The notes under the pieces were generated by a model. It saw only the letters and a program-made list of their open reading frames with translations, had not been told where the DNA came from and ran no database searches. From Bacteroidales bacterium (GTDB lineage Bacteria > Bacteroidota > Bacteroidia > Bacteroidales > UBA4181), in assembly GCA_031275285.1 (NCBI GenBank), contig JAISOY010000128.1, forward strand, positions 1 to 41,374: 41,374 nt of DNA, written 5' to 3'. Made by a program: the position numbers and the translations under genes. Positions 9,471-18,172 of the stretch are shown here, in pieces. The stretch's first letter is position 1, and every line of letters begins with the position of its first letter.

Positions 9471-10700
9471 ATGGATTTTTTTAAAAAACACTTCAAAGGC
9501 GATCCGAATATCTGGGCCATTATCATAGGTCTCAGTGTTTTTTCGTTGCTGGCGGTGTATAGTTCAACAGGAACATTGGCATATAAATGGTCGGGAGGAA
9601 ATACGGCCACTTATATCATCCGTCATGGTATATTCCTTTTTGTCGGTTTGTTTGCTGCCTTTATCATCCATAAATTTCCATATAAATATTATGCCCGGCT
9701 TTCTCAGATATTGATCCTGTTTATTCCTGTTTTATTGCTGATCACCTTATTGGCAGGTGTAGATGAAAATGACGCGACGCGACGTCTGTCTATTCTCGGA
9801 ATGACCTTTCAAACTTCGGATCTGGCAAAATTGGTATTGATCATGTTTTTAGCACAAAGGCTGGCGTCCAGACAAAACCAGATTTTGAATTTTAAAGAAA
9901 CGCTTCTACCCATGTTTATCCTTATCGGGGTCATTTGTGCATTGATCCTTCCGGCCAATTTCAGTACTGCAGCATTACTTTTTCTGACCAGTGTAGTACT
10001 CCTGTTTGTCGGGAGAGCTTCTTTCAAACAACTTTCAGGACTTTGCGCCATCACTCTTGTCCTGGTATTGCTGTTGGTGGGCGGACTTTATGGATTACAG
10101 AAAGCCGGAGTCAATAATGTGATCACACAAAGGGCTTCTACCTGGGTAAATCGTGTGGAACGATTTTTTTCAGACGAACAGGAAGAAAATGCAGATCTGG
10201 TGGAGAACTATCAGCCTTTACAGGCGAAGATAGCTGTAGGTACCAGCGGCTTTTTTGGAAAAGGACCGGGTAATAGTGTGCAACGAAATTTTCTACCTCA
10301 TCCTTATTCTGATTTTATTTTTGCAATAATTATTGAAGAATGGGGCATACTGGGAGGCATGCTTGTACTTTTCCTTTACCTGAATCTGTTGTACCGGACA
10401 GTGTTGATTGTCCGGAAATGTGATAAGACTTTTCCCGCCTTTCTGGCAATAGGATTAGCATTCAGTATCGTATTTCAGGCCATGATCAATATGATGGTGG
10501 CCGTAGGCTTAATTCCGGTAACAGGGCAACCTCTTCCGTTGATCAGTATGGGTGGGACATCCATATTGTTCACGGGTATTACTTTTGGAATTATATTAGG
10601 GATCAGCAGGGAAGTTAGAGAGCAGGAAGAACGGAAACTCAGGCAGGAAGCCAGAGCTTCCGTATCAGGGGATATTGATCCTGTACCTCAGGCTATTTGA
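9471..10700 (+). CDS. ftsW: SEDS peptidoglycan glycosyltransferase FtsW
   Basis: FtsW is the SEDS-family glycan polymerase of the division machine and works with FtsI. The 409-residue protein has about ten hydrophobic helices. The SEDS signature near the C-terminus (TGQPLPLISMGGTS) is clear. A charged, mostly cytoplasmic tail rich in Arg, Glu and Gln closes the protein. Its place between murD and murG in the cluster separates FtsW from its elongation paralogue RodA. Confidence 0.95.
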   Translation: MDFFKKHFKGDPNIWAIIIGLSVFSLLAVYSSTGTLAYKWSGGNTATYIIRHGIFLFVGLFAAFIIHKFPYKYYARLSQILILFIPVLLLITLLAGVDENDATRRLSILGMTFQTSDLAKLVLIMFLAQRLASRQNQILNFKETLLPMFILIGVICALILPANFSTAALLFLTSVVLLFVGRASFKQLSGLCAITLVLVLLLVGGLYGLQKAGVNNVITQRASTWVNRVERFFSDEQEENADLVENYQPLQAKIAVGTSGFFGKGPGNSVQRNFLPHPYSDFIFAIIIEEWGILGGMLVLFLYLNLLYRTVLIVRKCDKTFPAFLAIGLAFSIVFQAMINMMVAVGLIPVTGQPLPLISMGGTSILFTGITFGIILGISREVREQEERKLRQEARASVSGDIDPVPQAI

Positions 10701-10713
10701 ACTCTAATTTATC

Positions 10714-11880
10714 ATGTATAACGTTATGGATGAATCAAATCGAATAAACGACCAAAATCTAGATGCCGCCAAAACCTATCGCCGCGTGATCATTAGTGGG
10801 GGAGGTACAGGCGGACATATTTTTCCTGCCATCGCCATAGCTAATGCCTTGTCTGCGAAAGATCCTTCCATCAGAATACTTTTTGTGGGTGCGGAAGGAC
10901 GCATGGAAATGGAGAAGGTGCCCAAGGCCGGATATAAAATTATCGGATTACCTGTTCGTGGTTTTGATAGAAAAAACCTGTTCAGGAATTTTCGTGTACT
11001 ATATCTCTTGATAAGAAGTATTTATATTGCAAGAATCATTATAAAACGGTTCCATCCCGATGCAGTAATCGGAGTGGGTGGATATGCCAGTGGGCCAGTA
11101 TTATACGCTGCTTGTAAAAAAGGTATTCCTACATTGATCCAGGAACAGAATTCCTATGCAGGCGTCACTAATAAATTATTGGCCAAAAAAGTAGATAAAA
11201 TATGTGTGGCTTATGATGATATGGAGCGTTTTTTCCCGAAGGAGAAGATCATAATTACCGGAAATCCTGTCAGAAGAAGATTAACGGAATGTGTTGTAAT
11301 GCGTGATCAGAGCATGTTGTTCTTCGATTTCCATGAAGACAAACCTACAATCCTTGTTCTGGGAGGAAGTTTAGGAGCGCGTACGATCAATCAGAGTGTA
11401 TTAGGTTCTCTTGAACATTTTCCTTCGGATATATATTTGATTTGGCAGACGGGTATTTCTTATTATGAGAAGGCGAAACAGGCTGTTCTGGATAAGCAAC
11501 TGCATCACCAGATCAAAGTATTCCAGTTCATTGAACGCGTTGATCTGGCTTATACTGCTGCAGACCTGGTTATTTCCCGTGCCGGTGCCAGTACGATATC
11601 CGAACTTTGTATCAAGGGAAAACCGTCTATTCTTGTTCCTTCTCCCAATGTTGCCGAAGACCATCAGACCAAGAATGCCATGGCATTGGTCAAAAAAGAG
11701 GCCGCTATAATGATTCCTGATGATCAGGCTGTGAAAAAACTAATGGATACAGCGATTTCTACAGTCAGGAATCCTCAGATGCTGGAGCCGCTTTCGGATA
11801 ATATCCGGGAGTTGGCCAGATTCAATGCTGCACGGAAAATAGCAGATATAGTTATTCAATTAATGGAAGATAAACAATGA
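10714..11880 (+). CDS. murG: UDP-GlcNAc:undecaprenyl-PP-MurNAc-pentapeptide GlcNAc transferase
   Basis: MurG is the GT28 glycosyltransferase that turns lipid I into lipid II on the cytoplasmic face of the membrane. The lipid-binding G-loop ISGGGTGGH lies at 27-35, and the UDP-GlcNAc site region includes SRAGASTISEL in the C-terminal half. About 20 residues precede the usual start of the fold. An in-frame ATG at 10726 would remove four of these, so the exact start is uncertain. The TGA stop overlaps the ATG of the Nudix gene (ATGA). Confidence 0.95.
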   Translation: MYNVMDESNRINDQNLDAAKTYRRVIISGGGTGGHIFPAIAIANALSAKDPSIRILFVGAEGRMEMEKVPKAGYKIIGLPVRGFDRKNLFRNFRVLYLLIRSIYIARIIIKRFHPDAVIGVGGYASGPVLYAACKKGIPTLIQEQNSYAGVTNKLLAKKVDKICVAYDDMERFFPKEKIIITGNPVRRRLTECVVMRDQSMLFFDFHEDKPTILVLGGSLGARTINQSVLGSLEHFPSDIYLIWQTGISYYEKAKQAVLDKQLHHQIKVFQFIERVDLAYTAADLVISRAGASTISELCIKGKPSILVPSPNVAEDHQTKNAMALVKKEAAIMIPDDQAVKKLMDTAISTVRNPQMLEPLSDNIRELARFNAARKIADIVIQLMEDKQ

Positions 11881-12500
11881 TACAAAAGGAATTGTTGAAT
11901 TACAGTAAACGTATCCGTGCCCTGGCCGAAATAGGGTTGACTTATTCTGAAAACCCATACGACCGGGATCGTTATGAAGAACTTAGTTCTATCGGACAAC
12001 ACATGATGAGTCTGCTAAGCGGTCATCCTGTTGAAGTAATTGAACAATTTTTTATTGAAGACCGGGAATACAAAACACCTCAGGTAGACATACGTGCTGT
12101 GGTATTTGATGAAGCAGACCGTTTATTATTGGTACGTGAAAAAATTGATGCTAAGTGGTCCCTGCCTGGCGGATGGGCGGATATTGGCTATGCTCCTTCG
12201 GAAGTCGCCGTTAAAGAGGTGAAGGAAGAAACCGGATTGGATGTATTGCCCGAAAGGATGATTGCTGTTTTTGATAAGAAGTGCCATCCACATCCTCCAC
12301 ACCTGCATTATGTATATAAATTATTCATAGGATGTAAATTACAGGGTGGGGAAATGCAACCGGCATTTGATACGTTGGATGTGGGTTTTTTTGATAAAAA
12401 CAATATCCCCGAATTATCTGAAGAAAGGGTAACCAGGGATCAGGTGCAATTGATGTTTGATTACCATCATCACCCGGAAAAACCGGTAGTGTTTGATTAA
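11877..12500 (+). CDS. Nudix hydrolase inserted in the dcw cluster
   Basis: A 207-residue Nudix protein. Residues 5-60 resemble the N-terminal domain found in nucleoside-diphosphate-X hydrolases of the ADP-ribose/nucleotide-sugar type (KRIRALAEIGLTYSEN region). The Nudix box spans about 99-121: the catalytic core reads KEVKEETG (113-120) with E114, E117 and E118 present. The first conserved Glu, expected at 105, is Tyr, and the usual Arg is Lys. The gene overlaps murG by 4 bases, so it is co-translated with wall genes. A housekeeping role on a nucleotide sugar or ADP-ribose is possible, but the substrate is unknown. Confidence 0.85.
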   Translation: MIQKELLNYSKRIRALAEIGLTYSENPYDRDRYEELSSIGQHMMSLLSGHPVEVIEQFFIEDREYKTPQVDIRAVVFDEADRLLLVREKIDAKWSLPGGWADIGYAPSEVAVKEVKEETGLDVLPERMIAVFDKKCHPHPPHLHYVYKLFIGCKLQGGEMQPAFDTLDVGFFDKNNIPELSEERVTRDQVQLMFDYHHHPEKPVVFD

Positions 12501-12558
12501 TTAAGTAATATCAATAAGTGAATTTCGTATTTAATGAATGTAATTGATTCGATCAGGG

Positions 12559-12599
12559 TATTTTAAGAAAATAATGAATAGCACTAAGTGCTTAAAATA
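12559..12599 (+). promoter_or_regulatory. Nested inverted repeats before murC
   Basis: Outer arms TATTTTAAG (12559-12567) and CTTAAAATA (12591-12599) are perfect 9-bp complements. Between them, sharing one base, lies the palindrome GCACT-A-AGTGC (12581-12591). The right outer arm ends only 3 bases before the murC ATG at 12603, so folding in RNA would cover the ribosome entry site. The 102-bp gap it sits in is the largest inside the dcw cluster. A translational switch or an operator is inferred. Confidence 0.45.
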
Positions 12600-12602
12600 G
12601 AA

Positions 12603-13988
12603 ATGATGTTGGAATACATACATAAAGTTTATTTTATCGGTATCGGCGGTATCGGTATGAGTGCTTTGGCAAGGTATTTTAAGGCCAAACAATGTGATGT
12701 TTGCGGGTACGACCGTGTAGAAACATCACTTACCCGTAAACTTTGCGAGGAAGGTATTCCTGTACATTATTCCGACGATATTGCCTCTATTCCCGAATCA
12801 TATAAGTCTCAGAAAGAACAGGTGCTGGTGATATATACGCCTGCAGTTCCCACCACTCACAGGGAAATGAATTGGTTCAGGGAAAACGGCTATACCATGA
12901 TGAAACGTTCGGGAGTACTGGGAATGATTTCGCGGGCTAAAGAGACTATTGCTGTAGCAGGGACACATGGGAAAACCAGTGTATCTACCATGATCGCACA
13001 TCTGCTGACACAAGCAGGGATTGGTTGTGATGCCTTTCTGGGCGGTATTTCAAAAAATTATCAGACCAATCTTTTACTTTCAGCTACTTCTGAATATCTT
13101 GTAGCAGAAGCAGATGAATACGATCGTTCCTTTTTACGTTTATACCCCGGTATAGCTGTCGTTACGGCCATTGATCCGGATCATCTGGACATATACGGTA
13201 CTTACGAACAGCTCAGGGAAGCTTTTGATCAATTTGTCTCACAGATCAGAAAAGGCGGGATACTGGTTCATAAATACGGTCTGGAAATAAAAACAACCAA
13301 AGATATCGAGATATACACTTATTCACTGGATGATTCCCGTGCAGATTTCTATGCGGAAGGAGTACAAATTGAAAATGGTCGGTATTCGGTAAATGTACAT
13401 ACTCCGCATGGCAATATTCATTCTGTACATATCGGGGTTCCTGGAATGGTAAATGTTGAGAATAGTATTGTCGCATTAGCCATTGCAGCTTTGGTTGGCG
13501 CAGACCATGAGAAAATAAAAGCAGGGTTGGCCTCTTTTGAAGGCGTACAGCGTCGTTTTGATTACCAAATACGTAGAACTGATATGGTCTATATTGATGA
13601 TTATGCACATCATCCGGAGGAATTACGGTTTACCATCGAATCAGTCAGGGAGTTATATCCGGGGAAACGGATCACAGGGATCTTTCAGCCGCATCTGTAC
13701 AGTCGTACCCGTGATTTTGCTGATGGTTTTGCAAAAAGCCTTAGTTTATTGGATGAATTGATTTTGCTTGAAATATATCCGGCGCGCGAAGAGCCGATAG
13801 ACGGTGTAAGTTCAGGAATAATATTCGAAAAAGTCTCTATCAATGAAAAGATCATGTGCACTAAAGGAGAAATCATTGATATTTTAGGAAAGCACCGGCC
13901 TGAAGTATTACTTACTTTAGGCGCCGGCGATATTGATACATTGGTAGTGCCCATTGAAAACCTGTTCAGTAAGGATGATGATAATTAA
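12603..13988 (+). CDS. murC: UDP-MurNAc:L-alanine ligase
   Basis: MurC adds L-alanine to UDP-MurNAc, the first stem-peptide step. The N-terminal motif VYFIGIGGIGMSALA and the Mur ligase P-loop GTHGKT (about 120-125) identify it. The C-terminal domain shows DDYAHHPEE, typical of MurC. I chose ATG 12603 (or 12606, the next codon). An in-frame GTG at 12588 lies inside a palindrome and would add five residues before the conserved start. Length is about 461 residues. Confidence 0.95.
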   Translation: MMLEYIHKVYFIGIGGIGMSALARYFKAKQCDVCGYDRVETSLTRKLCEEGIPVHYSDDIASIPESYKSQKEQVLVIYTPAVPTTHREMNWFRENGYTMMKRSGVLGMISRAKETIAVAGTHGKTSVSTMIAHLLTQAGIGCDAFLGGISKNYQTNLLLSATSEYLVAEADEYDRSFLRLYPGIAVVTAIDPDHLDIYGTYEQLREAFDQFVSQIRKGGILVHKYGLEIKTTKDIEIYTYSLDDSRADFYAEGVQIENGRYSVNVHTPHGNIHSVHIGVPGMVNVENSIVALAIAALVGADHEKIKAGLASFEGVQRRFDYQIRRTDMVYIDDYAHHPEELRFTIESVRELYPGKRITGIFQPHLYSRTRDFADGFAKSLSLLDELILLEIYPAREEPIDGVSSGIIFEKVSINEKIMCTKGEIIDILGKHRPEVLLTLGAGDIDTLVVPIENLFSKDDDN

Positions 13989-13997
13989 AATATAGTA

Positions 13998-14786
13998 ATG
14001 AAGCGTTTGATCAATATCATATTCTGGGTCGCATTATTGGCTTATTACTTTGTTGCCATGAGCTTTGTCTCCCTGCAACGGGGTGAAGTGATATGCACAT
14101 CCGTAAATGTGACCATTCTGGACAGTTTACGAAGCCATTTTGTAACTGTACATGATGTTGTTCAGATGATCGAACAATCGGCAAAAAAAGTGAAGGGGAA
14201 ACCATTGGACAGTATCAATACACTGAAGCTAGAGCACCAGTTGGTACAACATGCGCCGGTACAACGTGCCGAAGTGTACAAAACAATCGATGGCACCCTG
14301 CATGTCAACATAGTTCAACGGAAACCGGTATTGCGTGTGATCAACCGCTTCGGAGAAAGTTATTACCTGGATGAAGAAGGGCAGGCTTTGAAACATTCAA
14401 ACCGTTATAGTGCACATGTGCTGGTAGCCAACGGATATATCAATCAGCGTGCTCCCGGCAAAGAAACATTTAATGTCTGGAAGATGGAAAGTGAGCAAGG
14501 GAAGCGAATATTGATCCGGGAATTATTTGAACTGGCTCTGTGGATCAGTGATCATTCTTTCTGGAATGCACAAATCCAACAGGTGTATGTAAATGCGGAT
14601 GGTGATTTTGAATTGATCCCAAGAGTCGGATCACATATCATTGTATTCGGCCGCTTCGACAAGGCAGATGAAAAATTTTCCAAGTTGGAGTCATTATATC
14701 GTAACGGATTGAATGTAAAAGGATGGAATACTTATGATGTCATCAACCTGAAATATGACGGACAAATTGTATGTACTCAGCGATAA
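13998..14786 (+). CDS. ftsQ: Division protein FtsQ
   Basis: FtsQ is a single-pass inner-membrane protein that links early and late division proteins. The 262-residue protein has one N-terminal helix (about residues 5-25, IIFWVALLAYYFVAMSFV). A POTRA-like region follows, in which VHDVVQMIEQ and the APVQRAEVYKTIDGTLHVNI stretch match the FtsQ pattern, and then the beta domain with YYLDEEGQAL. Position between murC and ftsA agrees. Confidence 0.93.
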   Translation: MKRLINIIFWVALLAYYFVAMSFVSLQRGEVICTSVNVTILDSLRSHFVTVHDVVQMIEQSAKKVKGKPLDSINTLKLEHQLVQHAPVQRAEVYKTIDGTLHVNIVQRKPVLRVINRFGESYYLDEEGQALKHSNRYSAHVLVANGYINQRAPGKETFNVWKMESEQGKRILIRELFELALWISDHSFWNAQIQQVYVNADGDFELIPRVGSHIIVFGRFDKADEKFSKLESLYRNGLNVKGWNTYDVINLKYDGQIVCTQR

Positions 14787-14825
14787 TATAAACATGTATA
14801 AAAATAATCTCAATAAATAATCATT

Positions 14826-16205
14826 ATGGAAAACACACCTCAATATGTGGCCGCGATAGATGTCGGCACCACCAAGATTGTCACCCTGTTGGGGAAGCGC
14901 ACAGAAAATAAGAAATTGGAAATCGTTGGTTTTTCACGTTCTGATTCGAAAGGAATTCGCCGGGGAGAAGTGCTCAATCCGGAAGAGGCATCCAATGTGG
15001 TAAAAGAAACTATTTTCGACCTGCAGCGCCGTACCGGGATCATATTCTCGGAAGTGTTTGTAGGTATAGCCGGGCAGCATATCCGGATATTAAAAAGCAG
15101 GAATTATATCAACCGGCCTGTTTATGAAGACAGTATCACCGTTGACGATATCAATCAACTGAAAAGTGATGCCAATAATATTGCTCTTGAGGAAGGTAAA
15201 GAGATCATTCATATTTTACCTCAAAGCTATATTGTCGATAATGAGACAGATATCTTTAATCCGGTAGGAATGCTGGGGAAACGTTTGGAAGCCAATTTTA
15301 ATATTGTAGTGGGCAATATAGATTCCATTAAGAGGATCAGGAAGTGCATTCATAATGCCGGTCTTGATATTCGTGAAATCATACTTGAACCGTTGGCTTC
15401 TGCCGATGCCGTGCTCTATGATGAAGAACGTGAATCCGGAGTGGCTTTGGTAGATATCGGAGGGGGAACAACAGACATTGCCGTATTTTATGAAAACGTA
15501 TTGCGTCACTCGGCTGTCATTCCTTTTGGCGGCTATGTCGTAACCAAGGATATCAAAGATGCCTGTGGCTTAGGCGAACAGGTTGCCGAAGAGGTGAAAG
15601 TGCAGTTTGGTATGGCATTGAGCGAAGCGGCTGATGAAAACAAAGTGATTGTCATCCCGGCTAAGGTACCGGGACGTGAACCCAAAGAAATTTCATTCCG
15701 CAACCTGGCACACATTATTCAGTCACGTATGGAAGAAATCATTGATGCCATCATGTTTCATATAGAAAATTCCGGCTGTGCAGATAAACTGGGTTCCGGT
15801 ATTGTGATTACCGGTGGTGGTGCTATGTTAAAACATCTAAAACAGTTATTTCATTACCGTACAGGTATGGATGTCCGTATCGGTTATCCCGGGGAACAGC
15901 TGTCAGGTGATGCGGAAGCCATTAATGAGCCTCGCTATGCCACAGGGATCGGCCTGTTGATGAAAGGGTTCTGCCATATGGATGAATACCAATGGGAAAT
16001 GGCAACCACCTTACAGGCGGAAAAGGAAGCACAAGAAGAACGGAAAAGGCAGGAACAGGAAATGGATAAGGAAGAAGTGATGGAAGAAGCAGATGTAAAT
16101 GATTCGGGTTCGAAGATCAAAAAGCCCAGGAGAAAGATATCATTTGATGGATTTAAGGAAAGTATTATCGGGTATTTTAATGCAGAGCCGGATAGTGAAA
16201 TGTAA
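14826..16205 (+). CDS. ftsA: Division protein FtsA
   Basis: FtsA is an actin-like ATPase that ties FtsZ to the membrane. The actin-fold phosphate loops are seen as AAIDVGTTKI near residue 10 and VDIGGGTTDIAVF near 216. The 1C subdomain lies between them. The C-terminal extension is rich in Glu, Gln and Lys (about residues 390-430). It ends with a short amphipathic-looking segment (FDGFKESIIGYF), which could be the membrane-targeting helix. The length of 459 residues is in the range for Bacteroidetes. Confidence 0.95.
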   Translation: MENTPQYVAAIDVGTTKIVTLLGKRTENKKLEIVGFSRSDSKGIRRGEVLNPEEASNVVKETIFDLQRRTGIIFSEVFVGIAGQHIRILKSRNYINRPVYEDSITVDDINQLKSDANNIALEEGKEIIHILPQSYIVDNETDIFNPVGMLGKRLEANFNIVVGNIDSIKRIRKCIHNAGLDIREIILEPLASADAVLYDEERESGVALVDIGGGTTDIAVFYENVLRHSAVIPFGGYVVTKDIKDACGLGEQVAEEVKVQFGMALSEAADENKVIVIPAKVPGREPKEISFRNLAHIIQSRMEEIIDAIMFHIENSGCADKLGSGIVITGGGAMLKHLKQLFHYRTGMDVRIGYPGEQLSGDAEAINEPRYATGIGLLMKGFCHMDEYQWEMATTLQAEKEAQEERKRQEQEMDKEEVMEEADVNDSGSKIKKPRRKISFDGFKESIIGYFNAEPDSEM

Positions 16206-16221
16206 TCGGTAGATAAGGGAC

Positions 16222-18162
16222 ATGACCAGGCAAATGTATCAGATGCTGAAAAGCAATATTTATGTACAATTGATTAAGAGGATATTGGTTGTATATCTCT
16301 TATTTACATTGTGCCGTTTGGTATTTTACTGGTACAACTATGATCTGTACCAGGAACGGACATTTGCCCAGCTATGGACCATTTTTACCGGGGGATTGCT
16401 TTTTGACACAACAGCCATCCTTTATACCAACATACTGTATATTTTAATGTTCCTGATCCCGTTTAAATTCAGGTACAATAAAACATATCAGGGAGTTGCC
16501 AAATACCTGTATCTGATCACTAACGGCATTGCATTGGCTGCCAACTGTATTGATATTGTTTATTTCCGCTTTACCTTGCGACGGACGACTTTCGATATTT
16601 TCAGGGAGTTCTCTCATGGTGAGAAGATCGGGAATGTTTTTGCCAACGCTTTTATTGATCACTGGTACCTGGTGTTGTTCTTCATAGCTATCATCGTTCT
16701 GATGGTTTTTCTATATGGACGTCCGATTGAGAAGTCGTCCGTACTGATCAGAAATCCATTCATTTATTATCCGGCATGTCTGGTGGGAATGGCGTTAGGT
16801 GTTGGTATCGTGGTGATCGGACTGCGTGGAGGAGTACGTCACAGTACAAGGCCTATTACGCTGAGTAATGCCGGAGAGTACGTACAGGAACCTATTGACG
16901 TTCCTTTGGTATTGAATACCCCGTTCTCTATTTATAAAACCATAGAGCGGAGAGGAATGACTCCGTTAAAGTATTTTGATGACGAACAGGTGATGGAACG
17001 GATATATACACCGGTTCATATGCCTTCGGACAGCGTGGGGGCATTCAATCATATGAATGTGATGGTGATCATTCTGGAAAGTTTTGGTAAAGAACATTCC
17101 GGATTTTACAATAAAGAATTGGACGGCGGCACTTATCAGGGATATACTCCTTTTTTGGATTCACTGGCATCCCAAAGCCTTACATTTGAATTTTCATACG
17201 GGAACGGCTCAAAATCCATTGATGCTTTGGCTTCTACACTTGCTGGTATTCCGGCTATACCGCAACCATTTGTGTTATCTCCCCATTTTAATAATACCAT
17301 CAGGGCGTTGCCTTTGCTCCTAAAAGAGAAAGGTTACGAAACAGCTTTCTTTTGCGGACAACCGAACAGCGCCATGGGTTTTTGGGCATTCTGTAAGCTG
17401 ATGGGCTTTAACCGCCAGTTTGGAATGACCGAATATGGAAATAATGATGATTATGATGGCATATGGGGAATTTGGGATGAAGAGTTTTTACAGTTTACAG
17501 CAAAAGAAATGTCGGGATTATCCGAACCTTTTTTGAGTACTTTGTTTACCATCAGTTCCCATCATCCGTTTCGCGTTCCCGAACGTTATGAGAATGTATT
17601 TGAGCCCGGGCCGCTCCCGATCCATCGTTGTATCCGTTATACCGATTATTCGTTGAAACGGTTTTTTGAAACTGCTTCCCGGCAACCATGGTACAATCAG
17701 ACATTATTTGTCCTGGTGGCCGACCACATCAATGGGATTGTCCATGATGAATACAAACCTACTCCGGAAATGTTTGCTATTCCCGTTATTTTTTACAAAC
17801 CTGACGGAAGCCTGAAAGAATACAGGCATAGTGTTTCCCAACAGATTGACATCATGCCAACTGTATTGGGTCTTCTGAATTATGATCAACCCTACCTTTC
17901 TTTCGGTTTTGATGTGAACCGGACACAGGACAGGTTTGCGATTAATTATACCAATGGCTATTATCAGCTATATTCCGATAAATATGTATTGGTATTTGAC
18001 GGAAAAGAAACTACCGGACTCTATCAGCTGAGGACAGATATGTCTCACAATTTTGCAGGAGAATTACCGGAAATTCAGGAAGAAATGGAACAGAAGGCAA
18101 AAGCCTTTCTTCAACAATATACTACCCGTATGGTAGAAAATCGTTTAACAGTAAAACCTTAA
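16222..18162 (+). CDS. LtaS/sulfatase-family membrane phosphotransferase between ftsA and ftsZ
   Basis: A 646-residue protein of the alkaline phosphatase superfamily, LtaS-like. About five N-terminal membrane helices (roughly 20-38, 55-80, 92-116, 146-166, 183-201) are followed by an extracytoplasmic sulfatase-type domain. Likely metal and catalytic residues are E286 (ILESFG), S332 in the GSKSIDA motif, where LtaS has its nucleophilic Thr, and D501-H502 (VADHING). Relatives move phosphoglycerol or phosphoethanolamine onto lipids or glycans. A Gram-negative such as this has no lipoteichoic acid, so the acceptor is unknown. It sits 16 bp after ftsA and 10 bp before ftsZ, clearly in the division operon. 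Confidence 0.85.
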   Translation: MTRQMYQMLKSNIYVQLIKRILVVYLLFTLCRLVFYWYNYDLYQERTFAQLWTIFTGGLLFDTTAILYTNILYILMFLIPFKFRYNKTYQGVAKYLYLITNGIALAANCIDIVYFRFTLRRTTFDIFREFSHGEKIGNVFANAFIDHWYLVLFFIAIIVLMVFLYGRPIEKSSVLIRNPFIYYPACLVGMALGVGIVVIGLRGGVRHSTRPITLSNAGEYVQEPIDVPLVLNTPFSIYKTIERRGMTPLKYFDDEQVMERIYTPVHMPSDSVGAFNHMNVMVIILESFGKEHSGFYNKELDGGTYQGYTPFLDSLASQSLTFEFSYGNGSKSIDALASTLAGIPAIPQPFVLSPHFNNTIRALPLLLKEKGYETAFFCGQPNSAMGFWAFCKLMGFNRQFGMTEYGNNDDYDGIWGIWDEEFLQFTAKEMSGLSEPFLSTLFTISSHHPFRVPERYENVFEPGPLPIHRCIRYTDYSLKRFFETASRQPWYNQTLFVLVADHINGIVHDEYKPTPEMFAIPVIFYKPDGSLKEYRHSVSQQIDIMPTVLGLLNYDQPYLSFGFDVNRTQDRFAINYTNGYYQLYSDKYVLVFDGKETTGLYQLRTDMSHNFAGELPEIQEEMEQKAKAFLQQYTTRMVENRLTVKP

Positions 18163-18172
18163 AACAAAAGAT

